Assembly: GCA_030728325.1 (NCBI GenBank)
Contig: JANQZT010000001.1
Location: 3,878-41,961, forward strand
Direction of reading: 5' to 3'
Length of the DNA: 38,084 nt
Source: Pontimonas sp.
GTDB lineage: Bacteria; Actinomycetota; Actinomycetes; Actinomycetales; Microbacteriaceae
This document shows, in pieces, positions 26,746 to 36,559 of this stretch; the stretch's first letter is position 1, and the number at the start of each line of letters is the position of its first letter. Below the pieces are notes generated by a model. That model ran no database searches. It was not told the origin of the DNA and saw only the letters and a program-made list of their open reading frames with translations. The position numbers and the translations under genes are program-made.

Positions 26746-28719
26746 GTGGATAACTCAGGCGCCAGTGCAGTTTTCACCAAGCCCCGACGGTCCCTCGTGG
26801 CCCTCGGGGTGCTCCTTGCGCTGAGTGTGTCGCTCCTCGCCCCTCCCGCGCCCGCTCACGCGAGTGATGAGCGCTCTGAGGCACGTGTTGATCTCATCGT
26901 GGATGCCGGCGGAATCATCGATCCTGCGCTTGGTGGCGCCTACAGTGTCCTTTTGCGAGCCGACGAAACCGGCACCCTCTCCACGGGAGACGTTGTCGTA
27001 AGTCTCACCGAGGATCCGTTCACGAGTGAGGAACAGATTCGCCGCTTTATCTCGGGGGACAGCGAACCCGTTGTCACGGAGATTGCTCAAGCCGTGAGCC
27101 CGGAAGTTCCGCAACTTGAATCCCGGGAAATGATTTTTGGCTTCAACCCCGAGGTTCTGAGCGAGCGGGTTGCGCCGGAGAGGGTTGATGGCGAACCCCA
27201 ACCCGGCATCTTCGGACTTGAGGTCTCGTACTCCAATCCGGGAAACCTGGTCCCGGGATTGCGACAACTCGTCGGGCGACAAATCTTGATACTTGTGCCG
27301 GCAGGCACCGAACTACAGCGAGCGTCCATAGCTCCCATCGTCACCCTCACCACCTCGGCCACCGGTGGTCAAGCGCTGAGCCCTGGCGAGCTCGAGGCAC
27401 AAACAATTGAGGGTGGGCCGCTCAATCAGGTCACCCGTGCGCTCGAGATCTATCCGGCCTCGCTCGCTATCGACAGCAGAATCACCAGCTCCATCACGGT
27501 TCTCGGTGATCAAGCACCACCTGAGTCTCTCGCCTGGGCGAGCACTTTGGGCTCTATTGGACTCACCCAATTCGCGCTTCCCTGGGCAGATGCCGACCCC
27601 CTAGCAACGCTCGCCATTGACACTCTGGTCTTTGCCAAGCTTGGCGAATATCCCTGGGTTCACGGTGACGCCATCAGCAACGACCAGCTCGCCACGCTCG
27701 CCACGCGATCCGCGTCTGCCGTGCTTCTCTCCAGCAACAGCTTGCCCTCGGATCGATCCGTCGTATCAATCGGAGACGCCCGGATTATCCGCGTAGACGC
27801 CCAGCTCTCCCGTCTTGCCACTGATGCTCTGCAAGCGCCCACAGTCCTTGAGGCCGAAGCAGATCTCCAACGCGCCCAAGGCATCATCGGATATCGAGCT
27901 CTCACGGGCAATGACGAGGTGCTGGTGTTTAGCACTGGACGTCTGCCCGCCACCGCCATCGCCCCGAGGCTCGAGTCTGTTCTCGAAGGGTTCAGTGCCA
28001 TGCGGCTGGCGACAACTGTGGCAGTGCCGCTGGGAGCACCCGCAACGGAAACTCTGCCGGGCATCACCACCATCCCCCAGAGCAGGGAGTGGCAGAACTT
28101 TGTGGGAGCGCTCAAAGGCCTGTGGGAGAGCGATGTCGCGTTCGCCACTATCGCCTCCGACCCTGGTGGGGCCGTCTTCGGCCGATGGAACAGATATCAA
28201 GCGCTGCTCTCCTCGACCTGGAGCGACAATCCCAACGGGTTGGAGAGCGAATGGGAAAGAGCGCAACAAGAATCCCGAGATTTCCAAAACTCCGTGCGAG
28301 TGGAGCAGGGCAGCTCAATCACGGTCCTGAGTGATCAAACGCAGCTCCCGGTGACCATCAACAACGACCTTGCGTCGTCTGTAGTCGTGTCGCTCCGGGT
28401 GCGACCCACCACAGGAATTCTTGCGGTCGAGCAGCCCATCACCCAGGTGGAGATTGCTCCAGAGTCCTCGATACGTGTCTTTGTTCCGGTTCAGTCTCTG
28501 GCTAATGGATCTGTTCCGGTCGAGTTCAGTCTCCTGTCCGCAGGTGGGCAGCTCGTCGGCGAGATTGTCACCATCCCGGTCACTATCAGGGCCGGATGGG
28601 AGGGTGTCATCAGTTTTGCGCTCGCAGGTCTTGTCGGTGGAGTGTTCACGTTCGGCCTGATCCGGGCCATCCAGCGGCGACGGTCCCTGGTGGGAGGTGG
28701 CGATGACGACACCGCGTGA
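26746..28719 (+). CDS. DUF6049-like secreted/membrane protein
   Basis: N-terminal signal peptide, large extracytoplasmic domain, C-terminal TM (VISFALAGLVGGVFTFGLIRAIQRRR); sits between cca and murJ as in related actinobacteria. GTG start. Confidence 0.8.
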   Translation: MDNSGASAVFTKPRRSLVALGVLLALSVSLLAPPAPAHASDERSEARVDLIVDAGGIIDPALGGAYSVLLRADETGTLSTGDVVVSLTEDPFTSEEQIRRFISGDSEPVVTEIAQAVSPEVPQLESREMIFGFNPEVLSERVAPERVDGEPQPGIFGLEVSYSNPGNLVPGLRQLVGRQILILVPAGTELQRASIAPIVTLTTSATGGQALSPGELEAQTIEGGPLNQVTRALEIYPASLAIDSRITSSITVLGDQAPPESLAWASTLGSIGLTQFALPWADADPLATLAIDTLVFAKLGEYPWVHGDAISNDQLATLATRSASAVLLSSNSLPSDRSVVSIGDARIIRVDAQLSRLATDALQAPTVLEAEADLQRAQGIIGYRALTGNDEVLVFSTGRLPATAIAPRLESVLEGFSAMRLATTVAVPLGAPATETLPGITTIPQSREWQNFVGALKGLWESDVAFATIASDPGGAVFGRWNRYQALLSSTWSDNPNGLESEWERAQQESRDFQNSVRVEQGSSITVLSDQTQLPVTINNDLASSVVVSLRVRPTTGILAVEQPITQVEIAPESSIRVFVPVQSLANGSVPVEFSLLSAGGQLVGEIVTIPVTIRAGWEGVISFALAGLVGGVFTFGLIRAIQRRRSLVGGGDDDTA

Positions 28720-30373
28720 GGACAATCGTGGATTAGGTCGCGCCAGCATGCTGCTTGCGTCAGGCACTGTGGTGTCGCGTGTTCTGGGATTCATCAGCGC
28801 AATCATCCTCGCGCGGACCCTGGGAACAGTGGGGGCTGGTGCGGACACCTTTGCCTTGGCTAATCAGCTCCCCAACAACATTTACGCCATCGTCGCGGGC
28901 GGTGTCCTGAGCGCCGTTCTGGTCCCCCACATAGTGAAGGCCGGGCTCGATAAAGATGGGGGACAAAGCTTCATCAACAAGATTGTCACTCTCGGATTTT
29001 TGATTTTTCTCGCTGTCGCAGTGCTGGCAACCCTCCTTGCGCCCGCCCTTGTCGCTCTTTACGCCCAAAGCGGAGGAGACGGAGGTCGAGGTTTCAGTCC
29101 CGAAGAAATTGCGTTGGCTGTGGCATTTGCCTATTGGTGTTTGCCCCAAATCCTGTTTTACGCGCTCTATAGCTTGCTGAGCGAGGTTCTGAACGCCCGG
29201 AAAGTCTTTGGGCCCTTCACCTGGGCACCCGCGCTCAACAACGTTGTGGCGATGACTGGGCTGGTGGCCTTTGGCCTCCTATTCCCGGGCGCAGACACAG
29301 CGAACGCAATGGTCTGGACCCCCTCCATGGTCGCCGTCCTCGCTGGCTCCGCCACCGCAGGGGTCGCCGCTCAAGCCTTCATCCTTTTTCTGTTTTGGCG
29401 CAGAGCCGGCTTAAGCTTCCGCGCAGATTTCCGCTGGCGGGGAGTGGGACTGGGGAACACCGGTAGAGCGGTGTCCTGGATGTTCGGCATGATCTTGGTC
29501 GCCCAGATCGCCGGAGTGGTTCAAGCGAATGTGGCGTCGTTGGCAGCTGGAGGAGATGCTCCGAGCCTTGCCATTTTGCGTTTCTCCTGGTTGATTTTCA
29601 TGCTCCCGCACTCGGTGGTTGCGGTGTCGCTTGCGACCGCCTACTTCACACGAATGTCGACCCATGCACGTGATGGGAACCGTGCCGCTGTCCGGGGCGA
29701 CTTCCTGGAATCTGTGTCGCGCATCGGATTCTTCATGGTTCTTGCGAGCGTTGGTCTCATCGTGGTGTCACTGCCTTTCGCTCGTCAGTTTGGGGGTGAA
29801 CCCGAGTCCATTCGGGCAATGGCGATCGTTATCGCGTCCTATGCGTTGGGTCTGCTGGCTTTTAGCGTTCTCTTCGTTGTCCAACGGGTGTTCTACGCCC
29901 TAGAAGACACAAGAACCCCGTTCTTCCTCCAGGTTCTGCAGGCAACGCTATTTATTTTCCTTGCGCTGGGGGTCTCAACGCTGCCGGTTACCCAGATTGC
30001 AGTGGGACTGGCGCTTTCTGCCAGCATCGCGGGAACCGTTCAAACACTTGTGGCGATTGTCGTTCTCCGACGGAAACTGGGAGGCCTGAGCCTCCGGCCA
30101 CTGGTCTTTTCTCTGTCGCAGTTTCTTTTGGCTGCTCTGCCCTCGAGTGGTGCAGGTGTTGCTCTGCTCACCGCCTTCGGCGGAGCGGACGGAGCCGGCT
30201 ATCTCACAGAATCAGCCCTGTGGTCCGCTCTCGTGATGGCGGTCATCACCCTCACCATGGTGGTGGTCTACGGGGGGACCCTGCTGTTGCTGGGCAACAG
30301 CGACGCCCGTGCGGTAGCGGGGCCCCTTCTTCGACGCCTGCCGTTTACCCGGTCAGGGAATAGTTCCTCCTAG
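28697..30373 (+). CDS. murJ: Lipid II flippase MurJ / MviN family
   Basis: ASMLLASGTVVSRVLGFISAIILARTLG; polytopic MOP flippase pattern; overlaps the upstream gene by 23 bp. Confidence 0.92.
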   Translation: MAMTTPREDNRGLGRASMLLASGTVVSRVLGFISAIILARTLGTVGAGADTFALANQLPNNIYAIVAGGVLSAVLVPHIVKAGLDKDGGQSFINKIVTLGFLIFLAVAVLATLLAPALVALYAQSGGDGGRGFSPEEIALAVAFAYWCLPQILFYALYSLLSEVLNARKVFGPFTWAPALNNVVAMTGLVAFGLLFPGADTANAMVWTPSMVAVLAGSATAGVAAQAFILFLFWRRAGLSFRADFRWRGVGLGNTGRAVSWMFGMILVAQIAGVVQANVASLAAGGDAPSLAILRFSWLIFMLPHSVVAVSLATAYFTRMSTHARDGNRAAVRGDFLESVSRIGFFMVLASVGLIVVSLPFARQFGGEPESIRAMAIVIASYALGLLAFSVLFVVQRVFYALEDTRTPFFLQVLQATLFIFLALGVSTLPVTQIAVGLALSASIAGTVQTLVAIVVLRRKLGGLSLRPLVFSLSQFLLAALPSSGAGVALLTAFGGADGAGYLTESALWSALVMAVITLTMVVVYGGTLLLLGNSDARAVAGPLLRRLPFTRSGNSSS

Positions 30374-30411
30374 ACTTGCGTTGCTAGCGGTGTAAGGAAA
30401 GTAGGAGAACC

Positions 30412-31365
30412 ATGAGAGACGTCGTCATTATCGGATCAGGGCCTGCTGGCTACACCGCAGCCATTTATGCAGCGCGCGCCAACCTCAACCCTCTGGTTGT
30501 TGCCTCCTCTGTGGAGTTTGGTGGCGATCTGATGAACACCACCGATGTGGATAACTTCCCCGGTTTCCCCGAGGGCATCATGGGTCCTGAGCTGATGACC
30601 CACATGCAGAAGCAGGCTGAGCGCTTTGGCGCCGAGATTATGTACGACGACGTCACCTCGGTTGAGCTTTCTGGTCCGGTCAAGATGATTTCGCTCGGCA
30701 ATGGCGACACCGTTGAAGCCGCCGCTGTGATTGTCGCCACTGGCTCCGCATACCGAAAGCTCGGCATTGCCGACGAGGATCGCCTGAGTGGATACGGCGT
30801 CTCCTGGTGCGCAACCTGCGATGGTGCTTTCTATCGCGAGAAAGTCGTCGCTGTCGTGGGAGGCGGAGACTCAGCCATGGAGGAAGCAACCTTCCTTACC
30901 CGTTTCGCGGACAAGGTTTACATCATCCACCGCTCCGAAACACTTCGCGCCTCCGCGGTTATGCAGGAGCGCGCTCAGAATGACCCCAAAATCGAGTTCA
31001 TTTTGAACGCCACCGTGGGGCACATCTACGGCGATGACCTGGTCTCCGGAATCGGCATTGTCGACACGGTGACCGGCGAGGAAAAAACTCTCGATGTTTC
31101 CGGGCTCTTCATCGCGATTGGGTCTGACCCCCGCACCCACGTTGTTCATGGTCAACTGGATCTCACCTCAGAGGGAACGATTGCTGTCGATGGTCGCACC
31201 TCACGGACCAACCTCGAGGGCGTTTTCGCGGCGGGAGACGTCATTGACCCGACCTACCGTCAGGCCGTCACCGCTGCGGGTTCAGGGTGCGTCGCAGCGC
31301 TGGACGCTCAGCACTACCTCGAGTCGCTGCCTCAGAAGCAGGCCGCCGCAAGCCACAGCGCCTAG
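30412..31365 (+). CDS. trxB: Thioredoxin-disulfide reductase
   Basis: VVIIGSGPAGYTAAIYAARANL, active site WCATCDGAFYR, GGGDSAMEEATFLT, GVFAAGDVIDPTYRQAVTAAGSGC. Confidence 0.97.
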   Translation: MRDVVIIGSGPAGYTAAIYAARANLNPLVVASSVEFGGDLMNTTDVDNFPGFPEGIMGPELMTHMQKQAERFGAEIMYDDVTSVELSGPVKMISLGNGDTVEAAAVIVATGSAYRKLGIADEDRLSGYGVSWCATCDGAFYREKVVAVVGGGDSAMEEATFLTRFADKVYIIHRSETLRASAVMQERAQNDPKIEFILNATVGHIYGDDLVSGIGIVDTVTGEEKTLDVSGLFIAIGSDPRTHVVHGQLDLTSEGTIAVDGRTSRTNLEGVFAAGDVIDPTYRQAVTAAGSGCVAALDAQHYLESLPQKQAAASHSA

Positions 31366-31392
31366 AGCGCCAAATCACCCAAGGAGAAGAAC

Positions 31393-31719
31393 ATGAGTAG
31401 CGCACGAGATGTAACCGACCAGAACTTTGCCACTGAAGTGCTGGCCAGTGAGAAGCCCATCATGGTGGACTTCTGGGCCGAATGGTGTGGACCCTGTCGC
31501 GCGGTGTCGCCGATTTTGGACCAGATTGCCACCGAGCACTCCGACAAGATCGATGTCGTCAAACTCAATGTGGATGACAACCCAGAGACGGCGATGAAGT
31601 ACCAGATCACCTCCATCCCCACGATGAAGGTCTTCCGCGCTGGCGAGGTCGTCAAGACCGTTATTGGGGCAAAACCCAAGCCAGCACTCGAGGCCGATCT
31701 GCAGGAATTCCTGGCTTAA
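31393..31719 (+). CDS. trxA: Thioredoxin
   Basis: VDFWAEWCGPCRAVSPILDQIA. Confidence 0.97.
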   Translation: MSSARDVTDQNFATEVLASEKPIMVDFWAEWCGPCRAVSPILDQIATEHSDKIDVVKLNVDDNPETAMKYQITSIPTMKVFRAGEVVKTVIGAKPKPALEADLQEFLA

Positions 31720-31786
31720 GGCCCCATTCTCAACAAAATCCCCGTATTCTGGGCACTTCAATGTCCCCAGCGTCCAAGGTGTTCTC

Positions 31787-33091
31787 ATGATGTCCTCCGG
31801 TTCGGGAATTTCCCTTGACCCGTGGTTTGACAACTATGCAGACCGTGCTGCGGGTCTCAGTGCTAGCGAAGTGAGGGCGCTTTTCGCGGTGGCGTCTCGT
31901 CCCGAGGTGGTGTCATTAGCCGGGGGAATGCCTTTTGTCGCGGCGTTACCGTTTGACAAAGTCCGAAGCTCCGTCGATTCCGTCCTCGCTAGCCAGGGCC
32001 CCACTGCCCTGCAATACGGCTCGGGTCAGGGATTGCCGAGTCTTCGCGAAAAAATCCGCACCATCATGGCAGAGGAGGGTATTCGGGCGGGTGTCGATGA
32101 CATTGTCGTCACCACCGGATCACAGCAGGGTCTCGACCTCGTTGCCAAGCTTTTTGTGAACCCGGGCGACGCGATTCTCGCGGAATCTCCGAGCTACGTC
32201 GGCGCCATGGGAGTGTTCCGCTCCTACCAGGCACGCGTCGAGCACATTGAGATGGACGAGCACGGCATGATTCCGGCCGCTCTCACCCAACGCATTGAGG
32301 AGCTTCGGGCAGCCCAAGTTCCCATCAAGTTCCTCTATCTGATTCCTAACTTCCAAAACCCGGCTGGGGTGACACTGTCAGCCTCACGCCGAGTGGAGAT
32401 TCTCGATATCGCCAAAGACAACGGGATTTTGATCGTGGAGGACAACCCCTATGGGTTGTTGTGGTTCGATTCACCTCCCCCTCAGGCGTTGCGCAGCGTG
32501 GATGACGCGGGTGTCATCTACTTGGGATCTTTTTCGAAGACCTTTGCTCCCGGCCTCCGCGTGGGATGGGTTGTTGCCCCCCATGGAATACGAGAAAAAC
32601 TCGTTTTAGCATCAGAGGCTGCGATTCTGTCTCCAAGTTCCTTTGCACAAATGGTGTTGGCCGAATATTTCGAGTCCTATGACTGGAAAGGTCAAATTGA
32701 TACTTTCCGCGGGGTGTATCGGGAGCGCCGAGACGCCATGTCCGACGCCTTGGCGACCTATCTTCCCGACATCGCCCACACGAACCCCGCAGGTGGCTTT
32801 TACCTGTGGCTGACCCTTCCCGAAGGGCTCGACTCCAAAGAGATGTTGCCGCGGGCTATCACCGAACTGGTTGCCTACACTCCCGGCACAGCATTCTTTG
32901 CGAATGGCGAAGGGCAACGCCACCTTCGGCTCGCCTTCTGCTACCCCGAGCCTGACTTCATCACCGAAGGTATTCGGCGACTTGCTCGCGTGATTACCGA
33001 GGAGCGGGAACTCGTGGAGACTTTTGGACCTGCCACCTCTGAGGTGCCCTTGGCGGCGAACCTCGAGTCACCACCACCCGAGGTTACCTAG
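31787..33091 (+). CDS. PLP-dependent aminotransferase, class I/II (2-aminoadipate/MocR-type)
   Basis: ALQYGSGQGLPSLREKIRTIM, PNFQNPAGVTLSASRR, VEDNPYGLLWF, GSFSKTFAPGLRVGWV. The ORF track start (31664) lies inside trxA; ATG 31787/31790 is preferred. Confidence 0.92.
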   Translation: MMSSGSGISLDPWFDNYADRAAGLSASEVRALFAVASRPEVVSLAGGMPFVAALPFDKVRSSVDSVLASQGPTALQYGSGQGLPSLREKIRTIMAEEGIRAGVDDIVVTTGSQQGLDLVAKLFVNPGDAILAESPSYVGAMGVFRSYQARVEHIEMDEHGMIPAALTQRIEELRAAQVPIKFLYLIPNFQNPAGVTLSASRRVEILDIAKDNGILIVEDNPYGLLWFDSPPPQALRSVDDAGVIYLGSFSKTFAPGLRVGWVVAPHGIREKLVLASEAAILSPSSFAQMVLAEYFESYDWKGQIDTFRGVYRERRDAMSDALATYLPDIAHTNPAGGFYLWLTLPEGLDSKEMLPRAITELVAYTPGTAFFANGEGQRHLRLAFCYPEPDFITEGIRRLARVITEERELVETFGPATSEVPLAANLESPPPEVT

Positions 33092-33093
33092 CC

Positions 33094-34044
33094 GTGGCGG
33101 AGATGCCACGCGTTCTCATACTCTCCGGCGGGATTTCGCACGAGCGGGATATCTCACTCAAATCTGGACGGAAAGTGGCAGACGGTCTGCTCTCTCATGG
33201 CGTGAGCGTCGAGCTGAGGGATCCTGATGGGTCGCTGATTGAGTATCTCGGGGAAAGCTCCCCTGAAGTTATCTGGCCAGTCCTCCACGGAGCCTCTGGT
33301 GAGGATGGTGCGCTCCGCGCCCTCCTGGAGATGCTCAATATTCCCTACGTGGGCTCCACCGCAGATGCTTCTCGTATCGCGTGGAACAAACCGGTGGCTA
33401 AGAGCCTCGCAGAGCGGGCTGGTGTCGCCACCCCACCATCAATCACCTTGTCGAGAGACGCTTTTAGGGAGTTGGGTGCTGAGAGCGTCCTGGAGACCGT
33501 CAGCACCAGCCTCGGGATTCCGCTCATCGTCAAGCCTGCCCAAGGAGGCTCCGCCCAGGGGGTGTCCTGGGTTGACTCGAGCGAGGACCTTCGCAAAGCC
33601 ATGGTCCACGCCTTTACCTACTCCGACATTGCGTTAATTGAGAAGCGCATCGTCGGCGTCGAGGTGTGCGTCCCCATCATTGACACCGGGGATGGCCCAC
33701 GAGCAATCCCTGCGGTCGAAATCGAGCCACTGTCAGGCCACTATGACTTTGAGGCGCGCTACACCGCTGGCGCAACCAGGTTCTACACCCCGCCCCGACT
33801 GGAGCAGGCCACCCTCGACTCCTTGAGTGCGCTAGCGCTTGATGCCTTCACTGCCTTGGGACTACGCGATCTTGCGAGAGTGGACTTTATCGTTGACAAC
33901 GAGGGCAAGCCCTGGTTCCTCGAGGCGAGCACCATGCCAGGGCTCACCGAAACATCCAGTACCGCTCTCGCTCTCGATGCCGCCGGCTATGACGTGGGCG
34001 GCGTCTATGGCGCCTTGGTAGAGGCGGCGCTCGCTAGGCCTTGA
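33094..34044 (+). CDS. D-alanine--D-alanine ligase family protein (ATP-grasp)
   Basis: VLILSGGISHERDISLKSGRKVADGL, VLHGASGEDGALRALLEMLNIPYVGS, IVKPAQGGSAQGVSWV, ARVDFIVDNEGKPWFLEASTMPGLTETS. Confidence 0.92.
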   Translation: MAEMPRVLILSGGISHERDISLKSGRKVADGLLSHGVSVELRDPDGSLIEYLGESSPEVIWPVLHGASGEDGALRALLEMLNIPYVGSTADASRIAWNKPVAKSLAERAGVATPPSITLSRDAFRELGAESVLETVSTSLGIPLIVKPAQGGSAQGVSWVDSSEDLRKAMVHAFTYSDIALIEKRIVGVEVCVPIIDTGDGPRAIPAVEIEPLSGHYDFEARYTAGATRFYTPPRLEQATLDSLSALALDAFTALGLRDLARVDFIVDNEGKPWFLEASTMPGLTETSSTALALDAAGYDVGGVYGALVEAALARP

Positions 34045-34978
34045 AGCCCGGCTCCCCCAACTCGCCGAGAATTCGGTTAAGGTCTGCCACCGTCGCAAAG
34101 TCAATGGCCACTGTTCCCTTGGTTTTCGACAACGTGATGTGGACGCGGGTGTTGAGACGGTCGCCCATACGCTCCGCGATCTCGTCGAGGCCCTCACTTC
34201 GACTGCCGCCACGAACCTTCTTGCCGCCAGCTTTTGTCGCCTTCGCGAGTCCCGCTTCTTCCTCTGCTTGGCGGACGGTCAGTGACTGCTGAACAATCTT
34301 GTTCGCAAGCTTTGACATCCCCTCCGCATCAGGCATGGCCAGGAGTGCTCTCGCGTGCCCCGCGCTCAAGACCCCTGCCGCAACCTTCTTCTGAACATCA
34401 GCGGGGAGGCGCAGCAAACGCAACGTGTTGGTCACTTGAGGGCGAGATCTTCCGAGCCTGGTCGCAAGCTCGTCCTGAGTAATTCCAAAGTCAGAGAGCA
34501 GCTGCTGATAGGCCGAGGCTTCCTCCAAGGCGTTGAGGTTTGCCCGGTGAAGGTTTTCCAAGAGGGCGTCGCGCAACATGGCGTCATCGTCGGTTTCTCG
34601 CACCACCGCGGGGATAGTGTCCAAACCTGCAGCGGTCGCAGCGCGGAGACGTCGCTCTCCCATGATTAGCTCATAGGCCACGGTTCCTTCCGGCTGAGCG
34701 AGAGGTCGCACCACGATGGGCTGGAGAACGCCAAACTCGCGCACCGAGTGAATGAGCTCGTCAAGCTCTTCCTGGTGGAATTCTTTTCTGGGCTGTTTCG
34801 GGTTGGGGCGAATACTGGTCGGCGGAACAGCGACAAGCGTCGCTCCGGGAATGCTGACTAAGTCGCCAGCTTCAGCGCTGGAGGGGAAAAACACGTCGAC
34901 CGGGCGCTCTCCTGTGGTGGGGGCGCCGGGAATCAACGCACCAATACCTCTACCCAGTCCAGTTCTCTTCTGTGCCAT
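34034..34978 (-). CDS. parB: Chromosome partitioning protein ParB
   Basis: RTGLGRGIGALIP, IRPNPKQPRKEF, YELIMGERRLRAATAAGLDTIPAVVRE, ENLHRANLNALEEA. Confidence 0.97.
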   Translation of the reverse strand: MAQKRTGLGRGIGALIPGAPTTGERPVDVFFPSSAEAGDLVSIPGATLVAVPPTSIRPNPKQPRKEFHQEELDELIHSVREFGVLQPIVVRPLAQPEGTVAYELIMGERRLRAATAAGLDTIPAVVRETDDDAMLRDALLENLHRANLNALEEASAYQQLLSDFGITQDELATRLGRSRPQVTNTLRLLRLPADVQKKVAAGVLSAGHARALLAMPDAEGMSKLANKIVQQSLTVRQAEEEAGLAKATKAGGKKVRGGSRSEGLDEIAERMGDRLNTRVHITLSKTKGTVAIDFATVADLNRILGELGEPGFKA

Positions 34979-35871
34979 TACTGCGGTGCTCCTCTATGTG
35001 CGATCTCGAGGGCGGCTTCCTGGTAGGAAACGGCTCCGGGAGAGCTCTGGTCATACTCAATCACTGTCTGGCCATAACTGGGTGCTTCTGACACGCGGAC
35101 AGATCGGGGAATAAGCGTCGCCAAGGTCTGGTGGGGAAAGTGGGACCTGACATCTGACACAACCTGATGCGCGAGATTAGTTCTGGTGTCGAACATGGTG
35201 AGAAGGATGGTGGACAGAGTGAGTGCCGGATTCAGGTGGCCCCTAATGAGCTCGATGTTGCTCACCAGCTGGCTCACCCCCTCCAGGGCGTAATACTCAC
35301 ACTGAATCGGGATCAAGACCTCATTCGCTGCAACAAAGGCATTGATGGTCAAAAGGCCCAGCGACGGGGGGCAATCGATGAAGACATAGTCAATGTTGGA
35401 GCCCGCCGAAGAATCGAGGAAGGCCTGCAGCGCCCTTTGGAGGCGGTATTCCCGAGCAGCCATCGACACCAGCTCGATTTCAGCTCCCGCGAGATCCAAG
35501 TTTGACGGCGCACAGAGCAAACGAGGGTTCTCCGGGCTCACCTGAACCACGTCCGCCAGAGGAGTAACACCCACCACCACGTCGTAGATGCTGGAAATAT
35601 CCCCGTGATGGTCGATACCTAATGCTGTTGACGCGTTGCCTTGGGGGTCGAGATCAATGACGAGGACCGTGCTTCCAAAGCGAGCCAACGCTCCAGCAAT
35701 ATTGACTGCGGTGGTGGTTTTCCCGACACCACCCTTTTGGTTAGCGACCGTGAAAACCCTGGTGCGAGAGGGCTTGGGAGCTACTGCCTTTGCCAATGCT
35801 GCTCGTCGATTGCTCAAGTCAGCCAGCTCAGCTGCCAATGGCGTGGACTGGTCAAACTGTGGCTGGGTCAC
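34978..35871 (-). CDS. parA: Chromosome partitioning ATPase ParA/Soj
   Basis: TVANQKGGVGKTTTAVNIAGALARFG, VIDLDPQGNASTALGI, IDCPPSLGLLTINAF. Confidence 0.97.
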   Translation of the reverse strand: MTQPQFDQSTPLAAELADLSNRRAALAKAVAPKPSRTRVFTVANQKGGVGKTTTAVNIAGALARFGSTVLVIDLDPQGNASTALGIDHHGDISSIYDVVVGVTPLADVVQVSPENPRLLCAPSNLDLAGAEIELVSMAAREYRLQRALQAFLDSSAGSNIDYVFIDCPPSLGLLTINAFVAANEVLIPIQCEYYALEGVSQLVSNIELIRGHLNPALTLSTILLTMFDTRTNLAHQVVSDVRSHFPHQTLATLIPRSVRVSEAPSYGQTVIEYDQSSPGAVSYQEAALEIAHRGAPQ

Positions 35872-35888
35872 CGAGACATTCCCTCCAA

Positions 35889-35904
35889 TGTTTCACGTGA
35901 AACA
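35889..35904. promoter_or_regulatory. parS: parS centromere site 1
   Basis: TGTTTCACGTGAAACA, perfect match to the canonical parS; lies in a 20-bp palindrome AATGTTTCACGTGAAACATT upstream of parA. Confidence 0.95.
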
Positions 35905-35915
35905 TTCGCTCTGTT

Positions 35916-36557
35916 TTATCCCACTGTAGCCCGAAAGATTCGGGTTTCTTCGGTGTTGAATTCGGGTCCCGTAATCTCAATGCTCGGGTTGGTCACGCCC
36001 CACTTAACCAACACCGACGCGGCGTCGCGGACCTCGTCCTCAATCTTCTGGCCCTTCATGAGAACGAGCTCACCACCAGCTCTGAGTAGAGGAGCTGCCA
36101 GAGGAACCAGTGTCTTGAGGGCGCTCACCGCGCGGGCCGTCACGTAGTCGGCGATGACGTGCCCAGCGGCCTCCTCAGCGCGTTCGTTGCGAACAACCAC
36201 ATTCTTCAGACCTAGGCGGTCAGCCTCCTCACGCAACCAGTGCGCACGTCTACCCAGTGGCTCAATCAGAACACACTGAATGTCTGGTCGCATGGCCGCG
36301 ATGACCAGACCGGGGAAGCCGGCGCCAGAGCCAATATCGATCAGGGTCCCTGGCCCCAGCTTGTGGGCGACCAAAGCCGAGTTCAGAATGTGACGGGTCC
36401 ATAACCGATCACGTTCCCGAGGACCCACAAGGCCTAGCTCGTCACCCCACTGTGCAAGGTGCTCAGCAAACAACCGGAGAGTGGGCAAAGCTTCTCCGCA
36501 GAGCTTTTCCGCTGCTGCTGGCTCCGGCTCAATATCGAAATGTTTCACGTGAAACAT
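35916..36557 (-). CDS. rsmG: 16S rRNA (guanine527-N7)-methyltransferase RsmG/GidB
   Basis: HILNSALVAHKLGPGTLIDIGSGAGFPGLVIAAMRPDIQCVLIEPLGRRAHWLREE; starts MFHVKHFD. Confidence 0.96.
   Translation of the reverse strand: MFHVKHFDIEPEPAAAEKLCGEALPTLRLFAEHLAQWGDELGLVGPRERDRLWTRHILNSALVAHKLGPGTLIDIGSGAGFPGLVIAAMRPDIQCVLIEPLGRRAHWLREEADRLGLKNVVVRNERAEEAAGHVIADYVTARAVSALKTLVPLAAPLLRAGGELVLMKGQKIEDEVRDAASVLVKWGVTNPSIEITGPEFNTEETRIFRATVG
36541..36556. promoter_or_regulatory. parS: parS centromere site 2, inside the start of rsmG
   Basis: TGTTTCACGTGAAACA; on the minus strand it encodes MFHVKH of RsmG. Confidence 0.93.
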
Positions 36558-36559
36558 TC

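Noticed and set aside
26744-26754. CGTGGATAA near the DUF6049 start as a DnaA box
   Set aside because: One mismatch from consensus and coincides with the probable GTG start codon; single copy.
30546-30554. Third perfect TGTGGATAA (DnaA-box-like) inside trxB
   Set aside because: Isolated and within a coding sequence (DVDNF), consistent with chance.
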